Counted from the first letter of the stretch, positions 22,200 to 32,637 are shown. The stretch: 64,000 nucleotides of DNA from Fusarium oxysporum f. sp. lycopersici 4287 (GCF_000149955.1 NC_030986.1:5373624-5437623); one strand, 5' to 3'. The notes: generated by a model not told the origin, from the sequence alone. A program made the numbers and translations.

Positions 22200-23431
22200 T
22201 CAATCACCTCCAACGTTCATGTTCAGATCAAGAGTCCAGGAATTCATCTCAGCCTTGACATCTCCAAGAGAACGCCTCATCCTAGCCCTAACGCTGCACG
22301 CCGACACATCGTGATAGTGGTCATACTCCTCGGTTGTAGCTGCAATCGACTCAGGCATGTCGTTGACCAGTTGAATCATGCTCATGACACTGTAACCGTT
22401 GAAAGGGGGCACAAGGGGGCGGTCACTTGATGCGAGACGTTGCAGTTCTCGCTTCAAAATGCCTAGCGCGATAGAGGAGCATGTCGGAGACTCGTACTTG
22501 TGCCAGTCGCAGAGAAAGTCTGAGTTGGGAAGAGTGTCGAGAAGGTCGTGAAGTCCTGTCACGATTTTACCAATGAGCTCTTGTCGTTTGTCGTGAATCT
22601 TGGCTGTTTCTCTTGTCAATGGATTTGATCCAGAGGTGCAGGGGGAAATGGTTACTCACGTAGAACTCCAGGGATTGGAAGATGATCCGTACTCAGTTGT
22701 GAACGGCCGTCCATGTGCTTGAGGATAGTCTGAGTCGCTCTGTCAAAAGGTTCTTGGTTGGGGAAGACCCAAGAAACAGATAGCCACATCAGAGTCTGAC
22801 GGGAGTGCTCGTCCTCAAACTCGGTACAGATGTTCTTATACCATGCTTCGGAAAAGATCTTGACGACCTCATGGCATCCATAGAAATCGACTATGGTAGC
22901 GAGACAAGTCATCAGCTTAAGATAGACGACGCGAGGCACACCTCCGTGTCGGCCGTGGATGATATCAAGAACGATAGCAAGTGCCACACCATCCCAGCCA
23001 ACGGCCGTGACTTGACGGAGAGGCTTTCCGAAAAAAGAAGAAGTCGATGATGCCTCGCGCCAGGGCCCTTGGATCACGGAGCGAAAATAGTGAGAGGCCA
23101 TAGTGAGATATCGTGAAGAAACTCGCATACGGACTTCACCCTCAAGAGGTGTTCTGACCTTGGGAGTGTTCGGAGTTTCGATAGCGCTCTCTTCTGCGAC
23201 GGCGATGAATCTTGAGCGATAGATTATTGTGCCAAGGGGATTGAGATCTCCTTCAGCTTCAGCAGGAGGAAGAAGATCATCGAATACGTGATATCTTGCA
23301 GCTAGCGTGGGAAGAGAGACTGTTGGTTCGTTCATAGGATCCTCACATTCCTCGTCGTATCCGTTGGAGGGAACGTAGGGGATGAGTTGCTGACAGTTTG
23401 GCCGTTCGAGAAGAAGGTCGAACATCGCCAT
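22200..23431 (-). CDS. BTB/POZ-like protein, array member b, 5' frameshift
   Basis: Exon 1 runs from 23431 down to 22660 and exon 2 is 22200-22603, with a phase-1 GTGAGT...AACAG intron, giving 391 residues from the ATG at 23431. The family start motif (MKYISYIIDPDGDV) lies just upstream in another frame, from ATG 23462 or 23465. Removing one of the two A bases at 23421-23422 would join it to DLLLERPNCQQLIP as in the other members. Either a one-base insertion has cost the gene its first dozen residues, or there is an assembly error. The BTB-like core (VRMRVSSRYLTMASHYFRSV, then DIIHGRHGGVP) is intact. The C-terminus keeps only part of the family motif (CSVRARMRRSLGDVK). Confidence 0.65.
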
Positions 23432-23794
23432 CCGGGTCGATAATGTACGAGATGTACTTCATCATGTATGGCCTCTGCTTCTTGTATTCCGGTGTTCGTG
23501 TTGGGATGAAGAACGAAGAGAGAGAATCGAGGGGAAGAAGAAGAGTTCTTGTCAAGGCCGTAAATAAATCACAGTATGCAAGGCAGAAAGGCTGCTCTGG
23601 GCCGTCACGATATGCATCTGCCCGCCACTAAAAGAAAACAGAACCGAACCACACTGACAAACGGTTTAGACAAATGCAGACAAAAGCCCTGATTGCAAAC
23701 ATACTGAAGAGAAAAAAAGGATATGGTCGGTCAAATATAGTTTGTGATTTTAGACAAATATCCTAAGGTTAGAATACCTTACTGAAGCAGGGGT

Positions 23795-23930
23795 AAAGCT
23801 TTTCAAAAGGTTTCCTAAACTCAGCCCTGATTTAGGAAGAAGAGGTCTAAAGGCAGACCAAGATCACAAAGCCTAAAGCAAAGCACTGAGCCCGAGGAAA
23901 TGTGAGTGAAGGAGTTACATGGCAAATACA
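23795..23930. repeat. foldback-type repeat, copy D
   Basis: It resembles 25535-25660 over about 130 bases, for example GGAAGAAGAGGTCTAAAGGC here against GGAAGAAAAGGTCTAAGTGT there. Both lie 130-180 bases downstream of an array gene on the minus strand (c here, d there). They may be a small mobile element or a duplicated 3' flank. Confidence 0.5.
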
Positions 23931-24068
23931 TAGAGGAATGCTAACCAATTTTGACTCCAATCCCTAGGTCCAGGCACCACTTAACTAGGCTTTTTTTAAT
24001 CTTCGATATTCGTAAACGATTCAGTCTCCTAACAATCCAGTTTACAGTACAAACAAAGTCCCGACTTT

Positions 24069-25282
24069 TTAGTCATTCTCCTTCTGACGCAGCCCCCAGC
24101 CCTGAATGCGCGAAGGGCGGAACCCCTTGATATCGTTGTTGATCCCCTTCATCAGTTTCTGAATCCGCCCCTGTATGGTACACATGCACCGTCGATGATA
24201 TACGTCGAGCTCTCCAGAGCTGCTGCGCCCAGAGTTATCGTAGTTTGGCTGTAATGGTTTAGGTCGGGGAAACCCGTCGACCAAGGCTCGCATCGTGACA
24301 ACGCTGTATCCGTCGTAAGGAGGCTCGAGGGGCGTAAGTTCATCCTCCCATCTGAATCTCTCTCGCATCAAAGTCCCAAGCAACATGGATGAGCAGTCAG
24401 ATAAACCCAACCCGGGACATTCCTCCTCAGTGCGGAGCGTTTCTTGAAGGATATCGAGACCTTCCAGGACCCTCCTGATAAGCTCCGTTCTTTTGTCATT
24501 CAGGACATCTAATACAGCGTTAGCATATCGAGCTTGAGTCCGCCTGGCATATACTTACCGAAAACCCCACCAACGGGAAGTTCCTTCAAATCGAACTCTG
24601 AAAGTCCTTTGCTGTACCTCAAGACCCTGCGGGCCACGGCAGTGAAAAGAACATCGCTCTCAAAGACCCACGCAACATAAAGCCGCAGTAACGAGCTTTC
24701 GGTATACAAATCGGAGTTTTCTTGTGTAACAGACTGTTGAGAGAGCCACAAGGTACTGATGAGCTCCATGCTCTCGTAGCATTGATAGTAGTCGACGATG
24801 GTTGCGATACGAGCCAGAAGGACGAGGTTGATATACTTGGGGATCTGTCGAAAACGCCCGTGTATCGCATCAAGCACGACGGCGAGGGCCTTAGCGTCCC
24901 AGTCAGAAGTCGCAACTTGGCGAGGGCTGCCCCGAGAAGGAAATGATGAGGCCTCAGACCATGGGCCTTGAAGCATAGCGCTGAAAGTTTTCGAGGCAAG
25001 TGTCAGGTGCTTTGAAGAAACTCTTATCCGCACTACGTCGGGAGTCTCTTCTACGAAATCCAAATCGCCGTAGTCATCGACAAATGTAGGAGTATCAAAG
25101 TTATCAAAGACTGTGTATCGTCCTTGGAGTACTGAGTTGTTGAAGTCCGTGGTGGGTGAGTCGTTGGCGGCCTCTCCATCTCCACACAAGACTCTTTCTG
25201 GGATGATATTCTGGGCATTTGGCTCGTTGAGCACGAGTTCGATGTCGCCATCAGGATCTATTACGTACGCAACAGACTTCAT
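24069..25282 (-). CDS. BTB/POZ-like protein, array member c
   Basis: Exon 1 is 24559-25282 and exon 2 is 24069-24508. The phase-1 GTAAGT...GTATTAG intron is in the same place as in the other members, and the product has 387 residues. It begins MKSVAYVIDPDGDIELVLNE. The BTB-like core is VRIRVSSKHLTLASKTFSAM, then VLDAIHGRFRQIP, with IATIVDYYQCYESMELI following. The junction reads GVFDVLNDKRTELIRR. The C-terminal motif is CTIQGRIQKLMKGIN. No lesion is visible, so this copy and member a are the best candidates for functional genes in the array. Confidence 0.8.
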
Positions 25283-25534
25283 GGTTACGCCTGGGATGAT
25301 GCACTACGCTTCCTAGTCGCGAAGGAAGTTGAGGGGTGAAGAAGAGAGATGAAGGAAGAAGATACTATCTGAGAGTGAGAGAGGAGGCTTGTTGTGAAGA
25401 GGGGAGAACCCGCCTTCGGCGTTGGAGATGGGACGAAATGGTTGTGGTTCGGCAGCCTGTCAATGACAACTCAGACCTCTCACATGCTGGCACAGGCTGG
25501 AATATCGAGGAGCCAGACAAGATCAAGAAAATAG

Positions 25535-25660
25535 AAAGTTTTTATAAGACTTTTTATTCTAGCCTTAATTAAGGAAGAAAAGGTCTAAGTGTAGGCTAAG
25601 ATTATAAAGTCTGAAGCAAGTAGAAATAGGAGTGAAGGAGTTTACATGATTAATAAATAA
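25535..25660. repeat. foldback-type repeat, copy E
   Basis: This is the partner of 23795-23930. It contains a near-perfect inverted repeat: 25547-25567 pairs with 25592-25612 (about 18 of 21 bases with one gap) around a 24-base loop. Compared with copy D, several CA dinucleotides have become TA, as repeat-induced point mutation would produce. Confidence 0.5.
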
Positions 25661-25985
25661 GTTTGCCCAAGTAGCTATTCCATTCTGATCTCTTGTTCCT
25701 GAAGATGTGCTATGCATGTAATCTCCTTTGCATCCTCCAGGACCTCTCGAAGAAAGCAGTTCCAAACATTATCAGACAACCAGCGAAACATCGAACTCCA
25801 TCATACCACCTTAGCCTTTGAAGTCGGCCGGGCGCATACCTAAAGCTCCCTGTCGACCTTCTGAAGCACTGGCGTCATTCTCCCTTTGATGCTGCAAGGG
25901 TAGATTCGGCCGTCGTTGGCGTCAATGTACCTGAGCCTTTCTGTCCCGGGATTATCATGCAGTCGTATAGGCTCAAAGAACTCTT

Positions 25986-27097
25986 TCACCAGATGAGAGT
26001 TTTGACATTGCAATCCCGAGAATGAACTTGCCCCTTTTCCTTGGGGTCTTTCCATTCAGGCGAAGGAAAGCTGTTCAAAGCGTCCAACACACGACCGACA
26101 GAGACTCCTTTGTGTTCGTAGTCCCAACTTCCGAGTGCCTTGTGCATGTCGTGCTTATTAGATTCAAGAGCCCCAAGCAACATGTACCTGCACTGAGGGC
26201 TACACCCAATACGGCTGTTCAGCAGATCCCCGCGCAGGTTACTGAGTCTTTTATAGACAAACGGCAAGGCCAATTCTCTCTTCTTATCCAGCGTTTCTAA
26301 ATTAAATGTTAGCAGTGTGTAGGCACATTGCCCGGATAGCGTTGCCTACCAAAGATCACAGCGATGGGAAGGTTCCGGGTATCCACATGTTCTGAGCCTT
26401 CACCTTGCTCCAGCACCAAATGAGCCATTGAAGAGAACATTTTGGTCCAAGAGAAAACCCAAGAAACAAACAGCAACATAATAGATTTCTTGCCGTATGT
26501 TTCGGGCACATTTACTCCTGCTCTCCACAACTCTGCTGCAAGAGTTACAGATTCAGCGCATTCGTAGTAGTTGACAATGACGGCGACGTCGACAATAAAC
26601 TTGATGCTGACTTGTCGCGGGATTTCATTATTGCGGCCATGAATAATGTTGAGTACGGTAATCAAAGCGTGTATATTCCAGTCAGTTGCTGAGATCTCAC
26701 GAATGGCGGGTGCGGCAGGAGTCTGATCCGAAGAATCCGAAGAAGTCGCTGCATCAGGAGCTGCTGACTCTTTCCAGGGGCCTTTGAGCATACTCCTGAA
26801 CATGCGAGAGACAGCTGTTAAATGATGCGAAGAAACACGAAACCGATATTCAGCAGCCTTCTTGTCTGTGTCGTGGTATTAGCTTCTACGTTGTTTGGGG
26901 ACACAAGCTTGCTCACCTTTAAGCGCTGGCGAGTGCCACACAGGAACGTCCACCGAGGATACATCTTGGTAGTACTGAGGTGGCTCCGTACCATACTGGC
27001 GAAGGTTGACAATTGGAACAACTGATTGAGTGTTAGGTTTCTGGAGGACGATGCAGATGTCCCCATCGGGGGCTATGTCGTGAGTGACGACTGCCAT
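25986..27097 (-). CDS. BTB/POZ-like protein, array member d, C-terminal frameshift
   Basis: Exons are 26917-27097, 26350-26865 and 25986-26296. The first intron (GTGAGC...GACACAG) is an extra one within the N-terminal part, and the second is the family phase-1 intron (GTAGGC...TTTAG). The product has 335 residues, starts MAVVTHDIAPDGDI and carries the core YRFRVSSHHLTAVSRMFRSM, then ILNIIHGRNNEIPR (the ILN codons fall as VLN). It ends at TGA 25986. The expected C-terminal motif (YPCSIKGRMTPVLQKVD) lies downstream in another frame, ending at 25840, so one base seems to have been lost near 26000-26040. The gene may make a shortened protein or be a recent pseudogene. Confidence 0.65.
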
Positions 27098-27523
27098 GAT
27101 GCTGTCGTGTTGCCGAGGTTTTGGATGAGGAAGGGAAAATATGCCCACGTGGGAGAAAGGAAATCGATGTGAAAGAGTCAACAGAAGAGCTGAGAAAACT
27201 TTTCCAAAGGCTGGGCGGCTCTGTAAGAGAGAGTGTGTCAGGTGTCAGGGCGCAAGCCTTCATCTGTCAGCCACTGTCAAAACAGATGCACCACTAAAGC
27301 ACAAGCAGAAGTTTGCACCTCAAAATGGTCTCGCGAGTAAAAGATGGAATTCTATGGATGACGTAAAATGGCAAACTGCTGTGACCAAGATAAGGGATAC
27401 TTCATCCGGAGAGGAACAGGGGGATCAAGAACAACGAGACACAACCTCACCACAAATCTCCCACATAGACAACTACCAGACTCAAGCAGCATGTTCATAT
27501 TATCAGGATTTAAAGTAGCTCAA
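27098..27523. other. spacer between array members d and e
   Basis: It holds the presumed promoter of member d. The frames here are not protein-like. Confidence 0.4.
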
Positions 27524-28527
27524 CTAAGTATCCTCAATCTCCTCTTTCACTCTGTCGATGACCGGCCTCATCCTTGCATACACAGTACAGTTCTGACCAT
27601 GATTCTCATCAGGACACACAACTGACATCTGAGGAAACTCCTCCAGCGATGCCAGGACTTCCCGTATACTGAGATCATCATACTATTCCTCGATGTTCTG
27701 GAACATTCGCTTTCCCCGTATCAACACACCAAGTGCCATAGCAGCGCATCTTTATCAAGGTGATTCTCATGCCGTCAAACTTATCTGACCATGGTTAGTT
27801 GAGGGTCGTGGTACGTTTGGTGGGAATACCAACCAAGCACTTCAGTCAGGGGAACATCGTGCAAGGTATCCGTACCAGGCCCTTCGTAGTCCGAGAGGAG
27901 CAATTGTGCGCAATGCGAAAACTCCTTTTCCAATGAAATACCCAGGAGCCAAACAGCCACATTAGGCACACGTTGTTGAGACATTGCATTGCATGTTTTT
28001 CGAAAGTTGAGAGCCACAACTCCGAATAGAGTTGTACTGCTTCGACGCATTTAAGGTGGTGGACGACAACGTCAATGTGTCATAAAACCGAAATCAACAT
28101 TTCGGGGTACTTGAGAGTTTTGGCCGTAAATGATGTTCAATAAGGTAACCAAAGCCTTCGCATCCCATCCCTTGAGGTGTATGGCGTTGGCTGGTCGAGC
28201 AGCGCGCGTTGTCGGCTGTAAACGAGATACTTCCAGCTGTGTAGAGAGGGCTGGAGATGCAAGAGACAGATGGTAGCTGGAAACGCGCATTCGAATCTCG
28301 ACTTCTTTATCTTCCTCCTGGGGATTAGTTGTCCCGTAGAACAAGCTGTCCAAGGTTCCCATCTTGATCGTGGAATCATCTTCCTCCTCCTCATCGTCCT
28401 CTTCACCCGTCATGGGCGATGATGAGCATCGACCATTTGGTAGGGAACGCCGTGGAATTGGTTTGGGTGCTGCTAGCACGATCTCAATATCGCCACGAGG
28501 GTCGATCACATAAGTGACGGATCTCAT
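27524..28527 (-). pseudogene. BTB/POZ-like pseudogene, array member e
   Basis: The frame starts at 28527 with the family motif MRSVTYVIDPRGDIEIVL and continues through the core IRMRVSSYHLSLASPA and LNIIYGQNSQVPR. It then hits TGA at about 28072 after FGFMTH. Homology resumes in a second frame (DVVVHHLKCVEAVQLYSELW), shifts to a third (KEFSHCAQLLLSDYEG to PLTEVLG) and picks up again in exon 2 (AAMALGVLIRGKRMFQN). That exon has an in-frame TAG before the C-terminal motif NCTVYARMRPVIDRVKEEI, which ends at TAG 27524. Two frameshifts and one nonsense codon make this a decayed copy. Confidence 0.75.
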
Positions 28528-28583
28528 CGCGTGCGTAGCGAAAAACTTGGTTGGGAGGGTGTTCTTTGTCGAAGAAAATAATG

Positions 28584-28925
28584 TTAAAATTGCGTAGAAT
28601 TCTGATTGAATCGTCGGCTTCTGATCCAGGAGATAGCTCTGTATCTGCCTGACTCGGGCGGAAATAGGGTTACTACAGAGTCAGAGGCGTGTCCATGTTG
28701 GACCTCATCATTGTCTTTGGGAGTCTTCTGCTCATCTTCTCCGTCTCCTTCATCGCTCTCTTCTTCCCCGCTGTCCTTCTTGCTGTCGCTCGTCTTATCA
28801 TTGTCTTCGATATGTGAAGGACATGGGTTTATAATGACTTTGGGAACAACTGTCCTCTCGTCTGAATTCTGGAGCACAATCTCGAAATTGCTACGATTGA
28901 ATGGCTCGTACCGAACGACCTTCAT
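28584..28925 (-). pseudogene. truncated BTB-family 5' fragment, array member f
   Basis: The frame from ATG 28925 begins MKVVRYEPFNRSNFEIVLQN, the family start pattern, and has an acidic serine-rich insertion. It reaches the conserved GRY-like box (SGRYRAISWI), then ends after 113 residues at 28584, before the BTB core. No homologous core follows before member e begins at 28527. It is best read as a 5' stub left by deletion, though a short protein could still be made. Confidence 0.6.
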
Positions 28926-29424
28926 GACTTGCAAAGAAAAGGCGTAGCTCTTTGAATGAGGGAATTCGATTTGGGGGAGGGGGAGGGGGAGGGGGAGGGG
29001 AAAGGGGATGCAGAGTTGGGTGATTTCAGACGAGACAAAGACACTCTCTCTAATGCTCTTAAATAATTTGTATCTCTAAGACTTAACTTATGAAAAGATT
29101 CTTCAAAGAGTACAGTATAAGCTTGCCTGCGCGAGAAACCCCGATAATATGCTTGAACCCGAAGGCAAGGCTGCCAACAAACAACGCATATGCATAGCTG
29201 AAACAACCGCGCCGTTGGGCTCTTGTACCACACGCAATGACCCAACCAGTTGATCATCATGATTCGCAGAAGAGCAACCGAGACCTGCATATCTCTGGTG
29301 GATTCTGGGTAATGCCACTAAGCGACTTCAGCAAGAGAACCATGTTTGACGAAGAGAGAAGAGAAAGGATGGTAGAACTTTATGTTAAAATTGATCAGAC
29401 GAAATCTATGGTGCTAAAAAACGC
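28926..29424. other. spacer with GGGGGA microsatellite
   Basis: Contains a GGGGGA hexanucleotide repeat at about 28975-29005 upstream of member f, then the 3' flank of the galactose oxidase gene. No gene was seen. Confidence 0.5.
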
Positions 29425-32400
29425 CTATGAACCAGTGACCTTGATCGTAGAAGCCACACTCGGCACTCCATTCTTATCCATGACAAACAACATCCAGTAT
29501 CCCGGCAGCGCAACGCCAGGATCACTAGGCACCTGGAACGAATACGAATTCTTTCCTGCGTTAGCCAACGTCAACGGAATACGTCGTTGGTCACTGTTAA
29601 CAGTGTGCGTAGCCGTTCCGTACCGTACTAGGGAAGCTTGCACGATAGCTCCGCCCGTTTGAACAGTAACTGTTCCTCCAACCTTGATGGTGGACACAGA
29701 CACGGAAGTGATCTTGGGGCGTGTGGCTAACTTGCCCTTTGAGTCGTAGAGGTAGGGAGGAGTGTAGAGTTGAGCGTCGAAGTGGTTTGTGTCACATCCA
29801 CCGCAGAGACCACCGCCGCCGTTGAAGACTCTCCCGTCGGGAAGGAGGAGGGCGATGCTGTGATATGTCCTTACGATGTTATTGGGCTTCATGAGCTCAA
29901 AGCCATCTCTGTCTGGATAGTACATCTCAGGTTGCAACTGAGGCGTTGAGTCTTCAAACGGGACAGCGTATTGCTGACCACCCGTGATGAAGACGTTGCC
30001 GTTGGGAAGAACAACAGAGCTGTGGAACACACGAGGGAAGAAAAGACCCTCACTGGCGTAAGCAACAGAAACATTCGCACCAGGATTTCCGACAGTGATG
30101 ATGTGGGCATCAGTAGTAGCGTCCGAGTCTTGATAATTCGGAGTTCCACCATGAGTCAGAATCTTGCCCTTGACGGCGTCAAACATGATGGCATTTCCGC
30201 ACATAGCATCAGGCGCAACACCACGATCAGAGGCCCTCTGCCCCGCAGTCTTGACATCGCCGTTCTTCTTCTCAGTGTAATACCAGTTCATGTTCTTACT
30301 CGGCCCAGCCTGGAACACAGTACCGCTCTTCCAACCAAACAGCCAAGCGTGGTTATCAGAGCGGAACAAGCCCTGCGCATCATTCGTGAGCATCTTCTGA
30401 ACATCTGCTTTATTAAGCAGTGTCCAGGTCTTCTTCTTCGGATCGTATACTTCGCCGTTCTTGAAAGACTCGCCGCCGCTCCAGGATCCTCCGATGGTGA
30501 AGACTTTGCCTGTGGATGTTGTGGCGGAGGATTGATACCCGCGTGCGACTTGCATGTTGGGACCGGATACCCATGCTTGTTGGACGGGGTCGAAGAGGCT
30601 TGTGCGCTCAGCGTTGTTACCGCCCGCAACGACGAGTTGGCCGTTTCCGTCGAGGGAAATGCCCGGGCAGAACATGTCATGGTTTGTCTCTGTGACTTGA
30701 CGCTCTGCGACTTGGCCAGTTGCTGGGTCCCATGTTGAAGTGAGCGTTAGACCACCGGGACCACCAGACATGGTGTCTCTAGCCCAGGATGACCAGACGA
30801 GGACTTTGCCGGTGTTGGGATCAACGGTTCCAGCGACGGGGATGATGGGGAAGTTAATGGTAGGACCCCAAGCGCCTTGAGATGCTTGGGGAGGAACGTA
30901 GTCGTTCGCTTGGAAGACATTGAGCTCTGCAATGCTTGTCCAGGGATTGCCATTCGCCTCAGTGAGAGCAACGAGCTTGACAAATCGTGCAGGCTGCGTA
31001 TCGAAATTGGCATACTTGACAGTCCAGTCACTGTACCAATTCCCATACGCCACAGGTGAACCCCAAGTCTTCCCATCCTTGCTCAGGAATATTTGATGCT
31101 GCGCAATATACCCATTCTGCGAGCCATCCTGTCTGGGCAGCATAGAAATCCCATTGACGTTATAGCTCTTCTTCATATCAACAGTGATACTATGCGGCGG
31201 CGCAGGCTCACTGCCCTCCCACTGGGTATGCCACATAGTATCACCGTTCCCGTCGATAGCATTCTTGCAGTCATCCCCCTCGTGCACGCTATCACACGTC
31301 ACTGACCACTTCTTGCGGTCGATCGCGGCGCTGTTGAAGGGCGCGGCTGCACGGAGACTCAGTATATTTTTACTTTCATCCCTCTTGAGGAGGGAGGAGG
31401 AGGAGGAGGAGGAAAGGGGACGGACCTTTTCTGTGTTGAGTTGGGGGCGGGGCTTCACACGCGAGCTGAATTTGTTGTTGATGGTGCTGGCTTTGGGGGG
31501 GATGGCTTGGATGTAGCCTTTGTTGAGCTTGGGGACGTCGAAGGAGGGGTTGTAGCCGGGGCCGTTTTTGCCGCCGCCTTTGGTGCTGTCGGCATCGAAG
31601 GTTTTGCCGGATTGATGTGTGATGAAGGATTTCTTTGAGGGCTTGGACTTTGAGTCGTCTTTTGATCCCTTCTTGGAACTCTTCTTGGAGTTGGTCTTAG
31701 AGTCCTCTGCTTTGGCTCGTGACTTTGTAGCATCATCACCACCATCGTGTCTACCCTTGCCACCTCCTTTACCCTTCCCCTTAACCTTTCCTGAATCATC
31801 AGAAGAGGCCTTGGTAGGAGCAGAAGATCGAGTCTTGGTAGAATCTTCAACCTTGGTGCGAGACTTGGTAGCATCGTCATCTCCGTTATGCCTGCCACCG
31901 CCATCTTTGCCCTTCCCCTTTCCTTTTCCCTTGCCTTTGCCCTTGTCATCGCCTGTTGGCGGGCTTGTGGGGGCTGCTGTGCTTGTGGCAGTAACAGACA
32001 CTGAATCCGTTGCACTGCTGGAAGATGTTTTTGGTGAATCCTCAGGCTTCTTGCGAGACTTTGTAGCGTCATCTTTGCCCTTGTTCTTATCCTTGCCTTT
32101 CTGCTTGTGGCCGCCAGAGCTGGAGTCATCGTCCCCTCCATGCTTGGCTACACTCGCAGTATCTTTTGAATTCGACTTGGCCTTGGGAGCAACTTCTGGC
32201 TTGTCGACAGGAGCTGGACCAAAGCGGACATAAGTGGGTTGCATGAATGGCTCGGCATACACCACCTCGTCAATATCATCTGAAGAGCCTGATGGCGTGT
32301 CATCAGGCGGACTTGATGGAGTAGCATCAGATGGATCCGTGGGCGTATCATCAGAGTCGTCTGTAGACTCGTCATCAGAGCCATATGTCTGCTCAATTCG

Positions 32401-32637
32401 GGCAACTCTTCGCGACAAAGCAGAAGCAGGAAACCCAGTCTTTGGTTTTGCCTTTCCAAATACAGGAAGCATAGAATCCAAATTTGTCTTTGATCCTGCC
32501 GCAGTCTTTGAAGAATCGGTTGTGTCATCTGAATCAGGTCGAGGAAGTGCATAGCCACCCTTGGGAGCTGAGAAGACGGGGAGAACCACAGCATCAGCGA
32601 TGCCCAGGCATAACGTCAAGGCGTAAACAACCTTCAT
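29425..32637 (-). CDS. galactose oxidase-like copper radical oxidase with long linker
   Basis: One uninterrupted frame codes 1070 residues from ATG 32637, chosen because it begins a signal peptide (MKVVYALTLCLGIADAVVLP). Residues of about 40-430 are low-complexity and rich in D, S, K, T and G. They include three imperfect repeats built on a DDATKSR core with KGKGK runs (31690-32130). Then come an F5/8-type C (CBM32) domain from about residue 440, the kelch propeller, and a C-terminal immunoglobulin-like domain. The copper and cofactor residues of galactose oxidase all have counterparts: Cys in NHDMFCPG (about 655), Tyr in ARGYQSS (about 700), Trp in GGSWSGG, Tyr-His in RTYHS (about 926) and His in ATHTVN (about 1011). 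The expected reaction is oxidation of a primary alcohol such as galactose C6 to the aldehyde with release of H2O2, outside the cell. Canonical enzymes are about 400 residues shorter. Confidence 0.92.
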   Translation of the reverse strand: MKVVYALTLCLGIADAVVLPVFSAPKGGYALPRPDSDDTTDSSKTAAGSKTNLDSMLPVFGKAKPKTGFPASALSRRVARIEQTYGSDDESTDDSDDTPTDPSDATPSSPPDDTPSGSSDDIDEVVYAEPFMQPTYVRFGPAPVDKPEVAPKAKSNSKDTASVAKHGGDDDSSSGGHKQKGKDKNKGKDDATKSRKKPEDSPKTSSSSATDSVSVTATSTAAPTSPPTGDDKGKGKGKGKGKGKDGGGRHNGDDDATKSRTKVEDSTKTRSSAPTKASSDDSGKVKGKGKGGGKGRHDGGDDATKSRAKAEDSKTNSKKSSKKGSKDDSKSKPSKKSFITHQSGKTFDADSTKGGGKNGPGYNPSFDVPKLNKGYIQAIPPKASTINNKFSSRVKPRPQLNTEKVRPLSSSSSSSLLKRDESKNILSLRAAAPFNSAAIDRKKWSVTCDSVHEGDDCKNAIDGNGDTMWHTQWEGSEPAPPHSITVDMKKSYNVNGISMLPRQDGSQNGYIAQHQIFLSKDGKTWGSPVAYGNWYSDWTVKYANFDTQPARFVKLVALTEANGNPWTSIAELNVFQANDYVPPQASQGAWGPTINFPIIPVAGTVDPNTGKVLVWSSWARDTMSGGPGGLTLTSTWDPATGQVAERQVTETNHDMFCPGISLDGNGQLVVAGGNNAERTSLFDPVQQAWVSGPNMQVARGYQSSATTSTGKVFTIGGSWSGGESFKNGEVYDPKKKTWTLLNKADVQKMLTNDAQGLFRSDNHAWLFGWKSGTVFQAGPSKNMNWYYTEKKNGDVKTAGQRASDRGVAPDAMCGNAIMFDAVKGKILTHGGTPNYQDSDATTDAHIITVGNPGANVSVAYASEGLFFPRVFHSSVVLPNGNVFITGGQQYAVPFEDSTPQLQPEMYYPDRDGFELMKPNNIVRTYHSIALLLPDGRVFNGGGGLCGGCDTNHFDAQLYTPPYLYDSKGKLATRPKITSVSVSTIKVGGTVTVQTGGAIVQASLVRYGTATHTVNSDQRRIPLTLANAGKNSYSFQVPSDPGVALPGYWMLFVMDKNGVPSVASTIKVTGS

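Noticed and set aside
28970..29010. GGGGGA repeat considered as a structured element or array
   Set aside because: It is a simple hexanucleotide microsatellite without spacers. No CRISPR-like repeat-spacer pattern occurs anywhere in the window.
29971..30738. 255-codon plus-strand frame opposite the galactose oxidase
   Set aside because: It is the antisense shadow of a conserved, GC-rich coding region. The minus-strand protein fully explains the sequence.
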